Origin: Synechococcus sp. KORDI-100
GTDB taxonomy: Bacteria; Cyanobacteriota; Cyanobacteriia; PCC-6307; Cyanobiaceae
Direction: 5' to 3'
DNA length: 64,000 nt
NCBI RefSeq assembly: GCF_000737535.1
Contig: NZ_CP006269.1
Coordinates: 744,001 to 808,000 of the forward strand
The position numbers and the translations under genes are program-made. The first letter of the stretch is position 1. Each line of letters begins with the position of its first letter. The notes beneath the pieces are model-generated. The model had not been told where the DNA came from, did no database searches, and saw nothing but the letters and a program-made list of their open reading frames with translations. Positions 33,507-43,070 of this stretch are shown here, piece by piece.

Positions 33507-35675
33507 TCATGTGGTTTCTCGAGAAAAAAGAACCACAATGCTTCGCCCTGTTACTACGTATCGCCCATCGTTGATTTTGACCTGCTGGTCATAGTCAACG
33601 ATGTCTTCAGGAGAGCGCAACGATGTATCGATCGTTCTGTACCAATTAAGTCCTTCGAACTGAGGGATCTCAAAGTCGATGGCATCCCAGTACATGTTCA
33701 TCATCACGTGAATATTATTGGTGCCGTCCGTATCATCTGCAGTATCTCCCAAGGTGAAGGCCAAGCAGCGAGCCTGTGGATCATTCCATCCTGGTTGATT
33801 CACAACTGGACCATGCCAGTGAATATCACTGATGTTAAAGCGGTTAGTTTTTCCAGCAAAGTAACGGCCACTAAAATGGTTTTTGAACTTCAATCGCTTT
33901 TCAATCAGTTTCGACCAAAAGCGGATCATCTCCTGACTATCTGGAGAGTTTATTTTGTCCCAATTGAACCAATTGATCTCATTGTCGTGGCAATATGTAT
34001 TGTTATTTCCTCCTTGGCTGCGCTTGAATTCATCGCCTGCGACAATCATTGGCACACCCATGGAAATCATCATGATGGTGGCGAAGTTCTTAACCTGTCG
34101 TGCACGTAGATCGTTAATCCATTGGTCTTCTGTCTCTCCCTCAACCCCGCAATTCCAGCTCACATTATCGTTGATTCCGTCATTATTGCCTTCACCGTTG
34201 GCCCAATTGTGCTTTTCGTTGTAGGCAGTTAAGTCATAGAGGGTGAAACCATCGTGGGCTGTGATGAAGTTGATGCTGTTCACCGGTTCTTCGCGGTGCC
34301 ATTGATAGAGATCGGAGCTTCCAGTAATTCTTGATGCAACTTCACTGATCAGACCGGGGTCACCTTTGACGAAACCGCGGATCGCGTCGCGGTACTTGCC
34401 ATTCCACTCAGCCCAGCGAGCTCCAGGGAAATAGCCGATTTGATAAAGCCCTGCGGCATCCCAGGCCTCAGCAATAACCTTGCTTTTTGCGAGCACATCA
34501 TCCAGTTCAATGGCCCAGATCACTGGCGGATGTTCCATCGGTGCACCCGACTCGCCTCGACTGAGTACAGATCCTTCATCAAAACGGAAGCCATCAACAT
34601 GCATCTCTTCCACCCAGAAACGAAGAGAGTCCAGAATCAGTTTTTCTCCGACGGGATGATTGCAGTTGAAGGTGTTACCACAGCCTGTGTAGTCGTAATA
34701 GAACTCCCTCGATCCATCAACTCCGGTGAGGTAGTAGTAGGTTGAATTATCAATTCCCTTGAAACAGAATGTCGGCCCCTGATGATTCCCTTCATCAGTG
34801 TGGTTGAAGACCACATCCAGAATTACCTCAATCCCTGCTTTGTGCAGGGCTTTGACCATATCTCTGAATTCCTTGATGTGTTGTCCATCGTTGTTGGAGA
34901 CGCAGTAAGCCTGGTGAGGTGCAAAATAACCAACGGTGCTGTATCCCCAGTAATTCACCAGTTTTTTACCGTCGTGCTCACGCAGCACATCGGTATGGTC
35001 GAAGCAGAGAGGCGGCAGTAGTTCAACAGCCGTGACGCCTAATTGCTTGAGATAAGGAATTTTTTCGATTAGGCCTAGAAATGTTCCTGGGTTTTTGACT
35101 CCACTGGTTGGACTTTTGGTGAATCCACCCACATGCATTTCATAGATCACAGACTGCGCCATGGGAGTCTGAAGTGGTCGATCACCTTCCCAGTCGTAAT
35201 CATCGATATCGATGATTACGCTGCGCATGCTGGTGTGAAGGTTGTCTCCGGGGAAACAGGCGTCACCTCGTTTCCACCGCGAGAGATTGTTGGCCTTGGC
35301 GTATGGGTCAATCAGAACCTTCTCGGGGTCAAAGCGGTGACCATTCCATGGTTCGTGGGGGCCATCGACGCGATAGGCATAACCCATCCCATGGCGGGCG
35401 CCTTCAATGAACACATGCCAGATATTGAAACTGTGATTTTTCTGGGAATCGAGTTCGATCACTCGAACCGGGTCAGCATCTTCTGGGCTGTTAAACAGCA
35501 AGAGGGTCACTGCCGTTGCGTTTGCGCTGTAGAGCGCAAAGTTCACCCCCGATTCCGTCACTGATGCTCCAAACGGATGGGAGGAGCCAGACCAGCGGCG
35601 CAACGCAGTGCCGGTTGGTTCCAGTGGATAACCACCTAACGTCGTCGTGATGGGGGCAGTCGCAAGTGACGTCAT
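33507..35675 (-). CDS. glgX: Glycogen debranching enzyme (isoamylase-type, GlgX)
   Basis: 722 residues. It hydrolyses alpha-1,6 branches of limit-dextrin glycogen. A CBM48 N-terminal domain (SSHPFGASVTESGVNFALYSANA) is followed by the GH13_11 catalytic domain: VIYEMHVGGFTKSPTSGV, VILDVVFNHTDEGN, nucleophile Asp in VDGFRFDEGSVLSRGESG, acid/base Glu in VIAEAWDAAGLYQIG, and NFITAHDGFTLYDL. The C-terminal beta domain is complete. It is 61 bp upstream of the AGE-STAS gene on the same strand. A second copy elsewhere in the genome is possible. Confidence 0.93.
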   Translation of the reverse strand: MTSLATAPITTTLGGYPLEPTGTALRRWSGSSHPFGASVTESGVNFALYSANATAVTLLLFNSPEDADPVRVIELDSQKNHSFNIWHVFIEGARHGMGYAYRVDGPHEPWNGHRFDPEKVLIDPYAKANNLSRWKRGDACFPGDNLHTSMRSVIIDIDDYDWEGDRPLQTPMAQSVIYEMHVGGFTKSPTSGVKNPGTFLGLIEKIPYLKQLGVTAVELLPPLCFDHTDVLREHDGKKLVNYWGYSTVGYFAPHQAYCVSNNDGQHIKEFRDMVKALHKAGIEVILDVVFNHTDEGNHQGPTFCFKGIDNSTYYYLTGVDGSREFYYDYTGCGNTFNCNHPVGEKLILDSLRFWVEEMHVDGFRFDEGSVLSRGESGAPMEHPPVIWAIELDDVLAKSKVIAEAWDAAGLYQIGYFPGARWAEWNGKYRDAIRGFVKGDPGLISEVASRITGSSDLYQWHREEPVNSINFITAHDGFTLYDLTAYNEKHNWANGEGNNDGINDNVSWNCGVEGETEDQWINDLRARQVKNFATIMMISMGVPMIVAGDEFKRSQGGNNNTYCHDNEINWFNWDKINSPDSQEMIRFWSKLIEKRLKFKNHFSGRYFAGKTNRFNISDIHWHGPVVNQPGWNDPQARCLAFTLGDTADDTDGTNNIHVMMNMYWDAIDFEIPQFEGLNWYRTIDTSLRSPEDIVDYDQQVKINDGRYVVTGRSIVVLFSRETT

Positions 35676-35850
35676 TTCTGATCAGAAAAATGATTGAGTT
35701 GAATCTGTCTTTTGGAGTTGGTTCAGATGTTGCCAATCAGGGCGCCATAAATGTTGAAGACCTGTCCCTTAATTTCCCTATAGCACTGGATTGACATGGA
35801 GAGTTTTGGGAGGCCGAGAACTGTTTTGATACCCTGACCGACGGCTGCCA

Positions 35851-38800
35851 TCAAATGGATTGAATGACATCGCTATCGATCAATTCTTGTGAATTAATGT
35901 CGACGATCAAGCTCGTCGCTCCATTTTTTAGGGTTAATACGCTGTCGTCCCCTTGGGCTGTGATGGTGTATTTGTCGTTAGGGACTTCGATCATATCCTG
36001 TTCAATATCCAGATCAGAAATTGTATTGTTTCCTTTTTTATTTTTAATCACGAAAGTATCATAACCTCGCCCACCTTCCAAGGTGTTCTCTCCTGCCCCT
36101 CCGTTGAGCCGATCTTCACCCTGATTTCCTCGAAGGATATCATCACCCTTGCCTCCGCCGATAACATCTCCGCCTTGTTTTCCTTCTAACGAATCATTGC
36201 CCTGGCCTCCAGTGATCGTATCAATCCCTGGTGTTCCTTCGAGATTATTATCGTCGTTTGATCCATTGAATCTCTCGCCGTGAGTGAGCGTTGTTCGACG
36301 TGCTCTAAAGACCTGGTTTGTGCCTTTCTGGAAAGTATCTGAGTCGATGTAGAAGATGAAATCCCGCCCATCGATTGTCTCTCCCATTAAACCCCCGTTA
36401 CCTCGTTCATCAGGTTTAGAGGAATGATCAAAGAACGTGCCGTTAATGCTTTTCAGTTGTTCGTTGATATTGAGGCTTGATTCAAGTGTTGGGATATCAG
36501 CGCTTGATTTCATGCTGGACATGCTTTTGCTTGTATGTGATTCATGGCCACTGCCACCGGTGTAGTAAAAACTTTTGATTGCTGGATCTTTCCTTGTTGA
36601 GTTTGCGTCCGTTTTTACAGCGATGAGATTCGCAAAGCTGGATTGAATCACTTGGTTATCAACTTCATCTTGTGTTTGCAGATTTTCAGGTCTTGGATTA
36701 ATGTATCCAGACGATACGTCAACGTTTCCGCTGTAGTCGCCAAATGGCTGAAAATCATCCTCAAAGAGTTCCGTTGCTGCATGCATCGCTTTGCCGTCCA
36801 TTCGATCCACATCTTGGACGGCGCTATCACCAATGTCCGCGCCTTGATCGTTTTGGATGACTTCAAAGATGCTTCGTCCGCTAAAGCCATGCACATATCC
36901 ACTGCCACCATCACCCTGTCCGACAATAAGGTCAACAAAATTGTCGCTATTAATATCACCGGCTGCGATGTTGATCGTGGTTTTCCCTTTACCTTGGAAT
37001 GGATAAATACGTCCCATCAGTGAATAGTCAGCCCCGCTATACATTTCGATCACAGGCTTCATCATTGGACCGCCGATTCCAGCGATAACGTCGGCAAAGC
37101 CGTCACCGTCGATATCACCAACCGCAATGGAGGTTTCACTGTCGTTTGCGATCTCAATGTCTTGGAAGGGAGTAATGTCCTTCAGGATGTAAACATCGTC
37201 CGTCCCGTCAATGGTGAGTTGTGGTTCGGCTTGGATTGTTGATTCAGGATTCGTTGCGAACGTAATATCCGCGCCACCGTAGAAGCTTTCTGAGCCAAAA
37301 ACTTCGCCTTTCGCACCTTCGAATCGCCCCGTGCCATCAATCACGGTGTACAGCTCTTCACCATCTCCGTCAGAATCAACATCATCAACACCATGCGACT
37401 CGCTTGTAATTAAAGAGTCTTGACCATCCTCTGTTGCAAAGACAAAGCTGCCTTCTGGATAGCTACTTGGGATGGTTTCGCCATCGGCGCCCGTGATTTC
37501 ACTGGGATCTGTGTTGGCATTCCAGCCGGCGTAGCTGCCATCATCGTTGAAAACATCTTCGAGATATGTCGTCCCTTTAAATGTATTGATGCCCCATGTA
37601 CCGGGCCCACCGGTCCCTTTGTGATTATCAGGGTTGTCTGTTTTCTTCTTCCAGTACACATCACTTTCTAATGTGAGTTGTGACAGGTTTGCTTCTTCAT
37701 TAATCACCGTCTTCGTCATATCGTCTTCAGCGACTGGCGCAAAGCCGGCAAACTTGTAATGACCCGTAGCTGCCTGCTTTACGGCATCTCCATCAAACAC
37801 ACGAATGGTGTAATCACCACTTGTTGAATTTTGGATCGTAACAATGTCCGTAATGTTATCACTAGATCCTTTGGTTCCGCTGGGATAATTGACGTCATTG
37901 TCTAAAGCAGCGTTGCCAAAAAACTTTCCATAGTTAATATCTCCAATCGCGACATTAATGTTCTTGTTATCTTCTTCGTCTGCGTAAGGAGTTAGCTGGT
38001 ATTGCTGTCGTGTATCGCTGCCAAGTCTTAGGCTGACGCTGTTTCGTGCTTGATCACTCGCTATAAAAGTTGAATCGGTATTCAGGATAACCTTCACGGC
38101 TTGCATCATACCGGCATCCTCATGAAAGAGGATGTGACAGTGATTGACGTAGGCGCCCGGGAAATCCTCAAAGCGCATCCGGATTTTTGTTGAAAATGGC
38201 TGAACATTCTCGGTATCAGACGCTGCTGCTTGGCCATAGGGATTATCTGCAGTTTGCGTACCATCGATATAAGCACCTCCAAGCAACACAGTGTCAGCGA
38301 GTTGATTGCTTGGATACGCCGTAATCTGGTCTGTCGTTAAACCGTTGATCTCAGTAACGATGAAATCATTTTGGTGGATGTGGAAAGGGTGCCATTCTCC
38401 CCATTGGCCTACTTTCCCATACGATTCATTGTTAATGGTCCATTCTTCTGTGGTCCCAAGCATCGGCATGGCCACGACAGTTTGTTCTTGGGGCGTGTGG
38501 CCGAAATATCGTCCATTAATACGGTAAGCACCTTCAAAATCAGCTGGATCGTTATCACTTGGCGGATAGCTGCCCACTCCATTATCACCAAACATGTAAT
38601 ACTCATCAGGCATGGCTGCCCAGACAAATTCGCGTGTTTTAAGTTTTCCCTTCTCAAGTTTTTTGGTCGTTGTTGTCATCCAAGCGTCGATTTCTTCTTG
38701 CTCTTTTGTGATGTAATTCCAAGGTTCTGGTGCTGCGGGCCGCTCATCAATCTCTTCACCTGTAACGTTGACCGTTGCCAACACCTGAGGTCCCCAGACA

Positions 38801-40227
38801 AGGTGACCGTCGTTAAAGCCGTAATATGTCGATTCTCCAACATCTTCGCTGACAGTTGATGTGGAATCCGTATTTGATATCTCGGGCGCGAGGTCACCCA
38901 AGATTTCATTGGTGCCGTTGCTGAGGAAGTAATATTTGCCTGGTTTGGTGAACGCATGTTGCAACGTCATCCGCGCACCGGGTGCGATGGCGGGCGTTTC
39001 AGTTTGTTCGGAAAGCCCTTCCTCCGCAGCGCCCGAAACATCTCCGTCGACGGCGACGAGTTGGAATTCTTCGAGGCTTAATTCATCTTCATGCTCACGA
39101 ACAAGCTGAATCACATGATGTGAATTGACTGCGAAGTTGAGGAAGCCAAACAGGTTCCATTCACCAACTTTGGCATCAATTGTTGGATTGTATTGGCCGT
39201 TAACAGTATGGATAATGTTTTCAATGGGTGCGCCATTCATCCCAAATCCATAGTAAGGGCCAAAGGCAACGGGGTTGGATGCTACAAGTTGCGGGTCATA
39301 GTTATTTGGCATGTAGTTGTAAGCGATATAGTCCGCTTCTGACACGTTGTATGTTGCATTTCCTTCAGCATCGGTGCTGACTACTTCCGCAGGGGTAGCG
39401 ACGCGATAAGAGGTTCCATCTGGATCTTGGTTTACAGGATCAGTGGGAGATGCAGCACGCTCCTCTTGGTTGAGCCCAAAAGTCTGCAAACTCATCCAGT
39501 AAACTGGATCTGTCACCGGGTTGAAATTATCTAAGTCGTCGGTTTCTTCTGTTGAGGGCTGAATGAGAAGAGGGCCAGCCAAGCCTTTTGAGACCTGAAC
39601 ATTTGTGGCTCCGTGAAGATGCGGGTGATACCAGTCTGGTCCTACAAAGTGATCATCAGGAACTTTGATTTCTGTATCCCAGCTGGTGCCTGAATCAATG
39701 GTTACCAGTACGTTGTCGCTGTTTCCTTGCGCAGAAACGTGAAGGCCGTGGGTATGCAGATTCGTATCGTCAAAGTAGATTGATGCCGAATCTTCTGGTA
39801 GGTCATTGATGAGTCGTACTTTAATCGTGTCACCAGGATCAACGACGATTAACGGCCCCTGAGAGCTTCCTGTGCCGCCGTTATAAAATTGAAAATTATC
39901 ATCGTAGGAGGAATCATTGCTTGTGTTATCCGCAATGAGCTTTCCTAAACCAGGAATGAACAGTTCATTGAATGCAGAGAGGTTGAGCTCAAGCTCAACA
40001 ACGTCGCTCTCTGGTCCCCAGGACGAGTAATACAATCCATTGGGGTCTTCGTACGTATAGTTTCCGTTTTTATAATCGGCCTGTCCTTTTTGCCATTCCT
40101 GCCAGGCACTGGTGTATGGGATCGTTACGTCTGGATGAGGTAAGACTTTCAGATAACCGTCACCATATCCTGGGCTCCAAGAGTCGAAAAGGGATTGCCC
40201 AATGGTGTAGAAATCCTTGAGAGCCAT
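35851..40227 (-). CDS. Giant RTX multicopper oxidase
   Basis: 1458 residues from MALKDFYTIG. All four copper-binding motifs are present: H158-T-H160-G, H201-P-H203-L-H205-G, H613-PF-H616-I-H618, and H696-C697-H698 with H702 and M707 (type 1 copper). The oxidase spans about 80-715. Then come an unassigned beta-rich region, FG-GAP-like repeats with DIDGDGFADVIAGIGG and GDINSDNFVDLIVGQGDGG (about 1020-1115), and RTX nonapeptides (GGQGNDSLE, GGGKGDDIL, GGAGENTLE, about 1323-1393). There is no Sec signal; C-terminal RTX repeats imply type I secretion. Likely substrates are Mn(II), phenols or Cu(I), undecided. Confidence 0.9.
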   Translation of the reverse strand: MALKDFYTIGQSLFDSWSPGYGDGYLKVLPHPDVTIPYTSAWQEWQKGQADYKNGNYTYEDPNGLYYSSWGPESDVVELELNLSAFNELFIPGLGKLIADNTSNDSSYDDNFQFYNGGTGSSQGPLIVVDPGDTIKVRLINDLPEDSASIYFDDTNLHTHGLHVSAQGNSDNVLVTIDSGTSWDTEIKVPDDHFVGPDWYHPHLHGATNVQVSKGLAGPLLIQPSTEETDDLDNFNPVTDPVYWMSLQTFGLNQEERAASPTDPVNQDPDGTSYRVATPAEVVSTDAEGNATYNVSEADYIAYNYMPNNYDPQLVASNPVAFGPYYGFGMNGAPIENIIHTVNGQYNPTIDAKVGEWNLFGFLNFAVNSHHVIQLVREHEDELSLEEFQLVAVDGDVSGAAEEGLSEQTETPAIAPGARMTLQHAFTKPGKYYFLSNGTNEILGDLAPEISNTDSTSTVSEDVGESTYYGFNDGHLVWGPQVLATVNVTGEEIDERPAAPEPWNYITKEQEEIDAWMTTTTKKLEKGKLKTREFVWAAMPDEYYMFGDNGVGSYPPSDNDPADFEGAYRINGRYFGHTPQEQTVVAMPMLGTTEEWTINNESYGKVGQWGEWHPFHIHQNDFIVTEINGLTTDQITAYPSNQLADTVLLGGAYIDGTQTADNPYGQAAASDTENVQPFSTKIRMRFEDFPGAYVNHCHILFHEDAGMMQAVKVILNTDSTFIASDQARNSVSLRLGSDTRQQYQLTPYADEEDNKNINVAIGDINYGKFFGNAALDNDVNYPSGTKGSSDNITDIVTIQNSTSGDYTIRVFDGDAVKQAATGHYKFAGFAPVAEDDMTKTVINEEANLSQLTLESDVYWKKKTDNPDNHKGTGGPGTWGINTFKGTTYLEDVFNDDGSYAGWNANTDPSEITGADGETIPSSYPEGSFVFATEDGQDSLITSESHGVDDVDSDGDGEELYTVIDGTGRFEGAKGEVFGSESFYGGADITFATNPESTIQAEPQLTIDGTDDVYILKDITPFQDIEIANDSETSIAVGDIDGDGFADVIAGIGGPMMKPVIEMYSGADYSLMGRIYPFQGKGKTTINIAAGDINSDNFVDLIVGQGDGGSGYVHGFSGRSIFEVIQNDQGADIGDSAVQDVDRMDGKAMHAATELFEDDFQPFGDYSGNVDVSSGYINPRPENLQTQDEVDNQVIQSSFANLIAVKTDANSTRKDPAIKSFYYTGGSGHESHTSKSMSSMKSSADIPTLESSLNINEQLKSINGTFFDHSSKPDERGNGGLMGETIDGRDFIFYIDSDTFQKGTNQVFRARRTTLTHGERFNGSNDDNNLEGTPGIDTITGGQGNDSLEGKQGGDVIGGGKGDDILRGNQGEDRLNGGAGENTLEGGRGYDTFVIKNKKGNNTISDLDIEQDMIEVPNDKYTITAQGDDSVLTLKNGATSLIVDINSQELIDSDVIQSI

Positions 40228-40378
40228 CCTGAATGTTTTAGGCACTACTTCTAAGGTATTCACGGCAACTGATCTGGACCATATGTTTGCCTCTGCTCAC
40301 CAAAAAACAGAAACGATCAGGTTCCGTCTAAAGAGTTTCTATCGCTCTTCTGACTATGGGCTTTTTGTTGCTAGTGCC

Positions 40379-40404
40379 CAAAAAAAGGTGGGAGATGTCC
40401 CACC
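40379..40404 (-). terminator. Intrinsic terminator after the VOC gene
   Basis: The minus strand carries GGTGGGA-CATC-TCCCACC (40387-40404) followed by a run of seven T bases reading towards 40380. It ends the VOC transcript and lies about 150 bp upstream of the oxidase start, so the oxidase gene needs its own promoter between them. Confidence 0.85.
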
Positions 40405-40457
40405 CCTATGTTGCTTGTCTTGTGGACTTAATCAAAAGATGCGAATCAACGCCGTGA

Positions 40458-41213
40458 TCAACCTTGCGGCCAGGTATGTGCGGTTTTGTTCAGCTTGTTG
40501 TATTGCTCCATGGCCTTGATAAAGTTTTCACGACAGACAGACCTTACTTGATTGAATTCCAGTTGTTCGCCATTAGGCCCCTTGGCGTAGATCAACGCCC
40601 AGCCCTCAAAAGATCCCGGGAATTCAGTCATTGCATAACTGGCAGGTGCTTTATCCAGGTCATCTCTTGATTCAACATCAATTTTACGGTTGATGGCCAC
40701 TTCTGTTAAACCTTTTTTATGAGATTCTTCAACCAACTTATTCGCGAATTCTGTCATATCGACGTCTGATTTAACGTGAAATGACAGGTGTGGAACATTG
40801 CCAAAGCCAACACATGACGTAATTGATTTAAAGATGTTGGGTGCATATGGACCACCTTCCGCTTCTGCGCCGCGGAAATGAAGTAGCTCCAGATTGGTGT
40901 TGCCGAATTGAATGAAACGAACGTCCAGATTATCTTTACCGCTGCGGAGATCAGGAACTCCGTAGTACTCAGGCGAGTGTTCACCGTCTTTGCTGTTCAT
41001 TTCATCCAATTGGAACAGTAGATTATGCATTTCTGAACCATAGAAACCGTCTCCTCCAACAGCCAGTCGGCCTCCGAGAATGTCAATGTAAAAAGTAAGT
41101 GACTTCTTTAAATCGGGAGTGGTCATCCCGAAATGCTGAATCCCCTGCAGCATATGCCCCAATGCTGAGGGAGATTCATTGGTGTCCGGAGAATAGAGCT
41201 CCATGATGTTCAA
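40458..41213 (-). CDS. VOC-superfamily (glyoxalase/extradiol dioxygenase-like) protein
   Basis: 251 residues (the start could be MELYSPDTN, 9 bp later). Two beta-alpha-beta-beta-beta VOC modules: IQHFGMTTPDLKKSLTFYIDILGGRLAVGG, and later PHLSFHVKSDVDMTEFANKLVEES with FEGWALIYAKGPNGEQLEFNQV. His and Glu positions in the I-Q-H-F and G-E-Q-L-E-F elements are plausible metal ligands. Family members include glyoxalases, fosfomycin-resistance enzymes and ring-cleavage dioxygenases; the substrate is unknown. It lies between the oxidase and TolC genes on the same strand. Confidence 0.8.
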   Translation of the reverse strand: MNIMELYSPDTNESPSALGHMLQGIQHFGMTTPDLKKSLTFYIDILGGRLAVGGDGFYGSEMHNLLFQLDEMNSKDGEHSPEYYGVPDLRSGKDNLDVRFIQFGNTNLELLHFRGAEAEGGPYAPNIFKSITSCVGFGNVPHLSFHVKSDVDMTEFANKLVEESHKKGLTEVAINRKIDVESRDDLDKAPASYAMTEFPGSFEGWALIYAKGPNGEQLEFNQVRSVCRENFIKAMEQYNKLNKTAHTWPQG

Positions 41214-41313
41214 ACTGATTCATACCAATACTAATCAGGCTGAAGCAATGCGAACTCTCCGTGCAGGCGTCTGTATGTCAGTGAATCAATACATGCTCGC
41301 AAAGGTCTTTGAA

Positions 41314-42924
41314 TTAACCTTCTTTTAGGGTTTTGACAGCTTCATCGAGCATCTTTGAAACCCCAACTGGCCAGATTGATGTGTAGCGATAAAGCTTTGC
41401 TAAAGAATTGTTATATACGAAAATTGATTTTGTATAAGCCTCCGACGCTAGTGATACAGCATTTGCTGCTGCTGTGAACGCTGTAGCGTCGATTAAATTT
41501 TGTTGGTACAGAATTTTACTGGTATCTCTTGCCTTCTTTGCGTTGATCAATGCTGCCTTGGAGGTGTCTAAACTCATTTTGGCAGTTGTATATTCAGCGA
41601 ATGCTGTCGCCGTTTGAGAGGCAACCATATCTCTCGAAGCTTGCGCTTTGGCGAGTGACTGTTTAGATGCATACTTTGCACTACGAGACTTTGCATCGTT
41701 GACTGTCCCGTCAAAATTCCAACTAAAGATCAATCCAATGTTTGCACTTGGACCCCAGCTCCAGGTCTTATTATTCTTTTTAGCATCTGATGCACCGTAT
41801 ATCCCGTTTTGGGAATTGTAATCCACGTAGCCATAGAGTGATAACTTTGGAAGGTAAGAATAACTGAATGATGTCGCCAGATAGCTCTGGGATTTCGCTA
41901 TTGTTTGAGCAGCCAGAATTTCTTCACGATGAGCAAGAGCATGTTCAATAGTTGGCATTAGTTCCATGTCCCAACTTCCCAGAGGTCGCATCTGAAAATC
42001 ATCAGATGGTTTGATTAATGTTCCAATCGGCAAACCCATTGCCTTTGCCATGTTTGCTCCAGCACGAATCAGCTTGACGTGCATACTGATGAGTTGCTCT
42101 AGCTGAGCATATAACGTTGCTTTCGACTGTTGGACAGCATTTTGGTTGATCAACGTTGGATCTGCATTGTATTTTGCTTGTGCTTGGGAGAGTTGCTCAA
42201 CGTTTGCACGATAATCGAGTTCTAACCCATCCAAAAATTTGATTTCACTGTAAAGGGCAAAGTATCCTTCCTGGACAGCGAGTACTGTGTCTCGTACGGT
42301 CATATTAAAAAGTAATTCTTCTGCTTTCGCAGCCTCAGTTGAACTGTTGATAACAGCTCCTCGGGGCATATCAAAAAATGTCCATCGACCAGCTACTGCA
42401 GGAACAAAAGTATCGATAATGGTGTACTCATTTGCTTTTGTTTTTTCTAAGTATGTTTTGCCGTCCGTTGTTTCAACTGTCGTGTATGCACGAGCTTTAG
42501 AGGATGTGTAGCGTTGACCAATCGTCGGCCAAGTGGGAACGATATTGACGTCTCCATATGGACCTGCTCCGGATGCTGTTGGCCACCATAAGCGCTTATC
42601 ACTTATAGCACTCCACTGTTTTGATTGAACCGAACGATAAGCCGCCTGAATTGTGGGGTTATTAGCGATGGCATAGGAGATTGCTTGATCCAAGGTATAT
42701 GGCTGTGAGCGACCATCGAAGTCTCGTCTGATCGCTGCAAGCTGATCACTTGTTTCTTGAAATGTTTCATCTCCATATTCCAGAGAGTCAAAGGTCGTTT
42801 GCTCTGAGGGATCGGAGTAAGTTTGGGCCAAAAAACCGTTCTGGGATTGGTTGGCGTAACCCTGTGGTATGGCGAGTAGTCCTAAAAACTGTGTGGTTGA
42901 TAGAAATGCAATTATTCGTTTCAT
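41314..42924 (-). CDS. TolC-family outer membrane channel protein
   Basis: 536 residues from MKRIIAFLSTTQFLGLLAIPQGYA (signal peptide). Two outer-membrane efflux protein repeats form the TolC barrel and coiled tunnel: YTLDQAISYAIANNPTIQAAYRS, LFNMTVRDTVLAVQEGYFALY, and later LGLIFSWNFDGTVNDAKSRSAKYASKQSLA with ASRDMVASQTATAFAEYTTA. It is the outer-membrane part of type I secretion or RND efflux. No HlyD or ABC partner is in the window. Its position two genes upstream of the RTX oxidase suggests it could export it. The start is 146 bp from the divergent EthD gene. Confidence 0.9.
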   Translation of the reverse strand: MKRIIAFLSTTQFLGLLAIPQGYANQSQNGFLAQTYSDPSEQTTFDSLEYGDETFQETSDQLAAIRRDFDGRSQPYTLDQAISYAIANNPTIQAAYRSVQSKQWSAISDKRLWWPTASGAGPYGDVNIVPTWPTIGQRYTSSKARAYTTVETTDGKTYLEKTKANEYTIIDTFVPAVAGRWTFFDMPRGAVINSSTEAAKAEELLFNMTVRDTVLAVQEGYFALYSEIKFLDGLELDYRANVEQLSQAQAKYNADPTLINQNAVQQSKATLYAQLEQLISMHVKLIRAGANMAKAMGLPIGTLIKPSDDFQMRPLGSWDMELMPTIEHALAHREEILAAQTIAKSQSYLATSFSYSYLPKLSLYGYVDYNSQNGIYGASDAKKNNKTWSWGPSANIGLIFSWNFDGTVNDAKSRSAKYASKQSLAKAQASRDMVASQTATAFAEYTTAKMSLDTSKAALINAKKARDTSKILYQQNLIDATAFTAAANAVSLASEAYTKSIFVYNNSLAKLYRYTSIWPVGVSKMLDEAVKTLKEG

Positions 42925-43070
42925 TTTCGATGGAATCTTGAAACTTCTGAAATCTAGAGAGTTTTTATTATTTTGCAGTGCTTTTGTCATGAATTGCACG
43001 TATTGGCGCACGACCCAATTGCTCAATTTTTTCCATCGCATTTATCATGGATATGTGTTGCTCTCTAATC

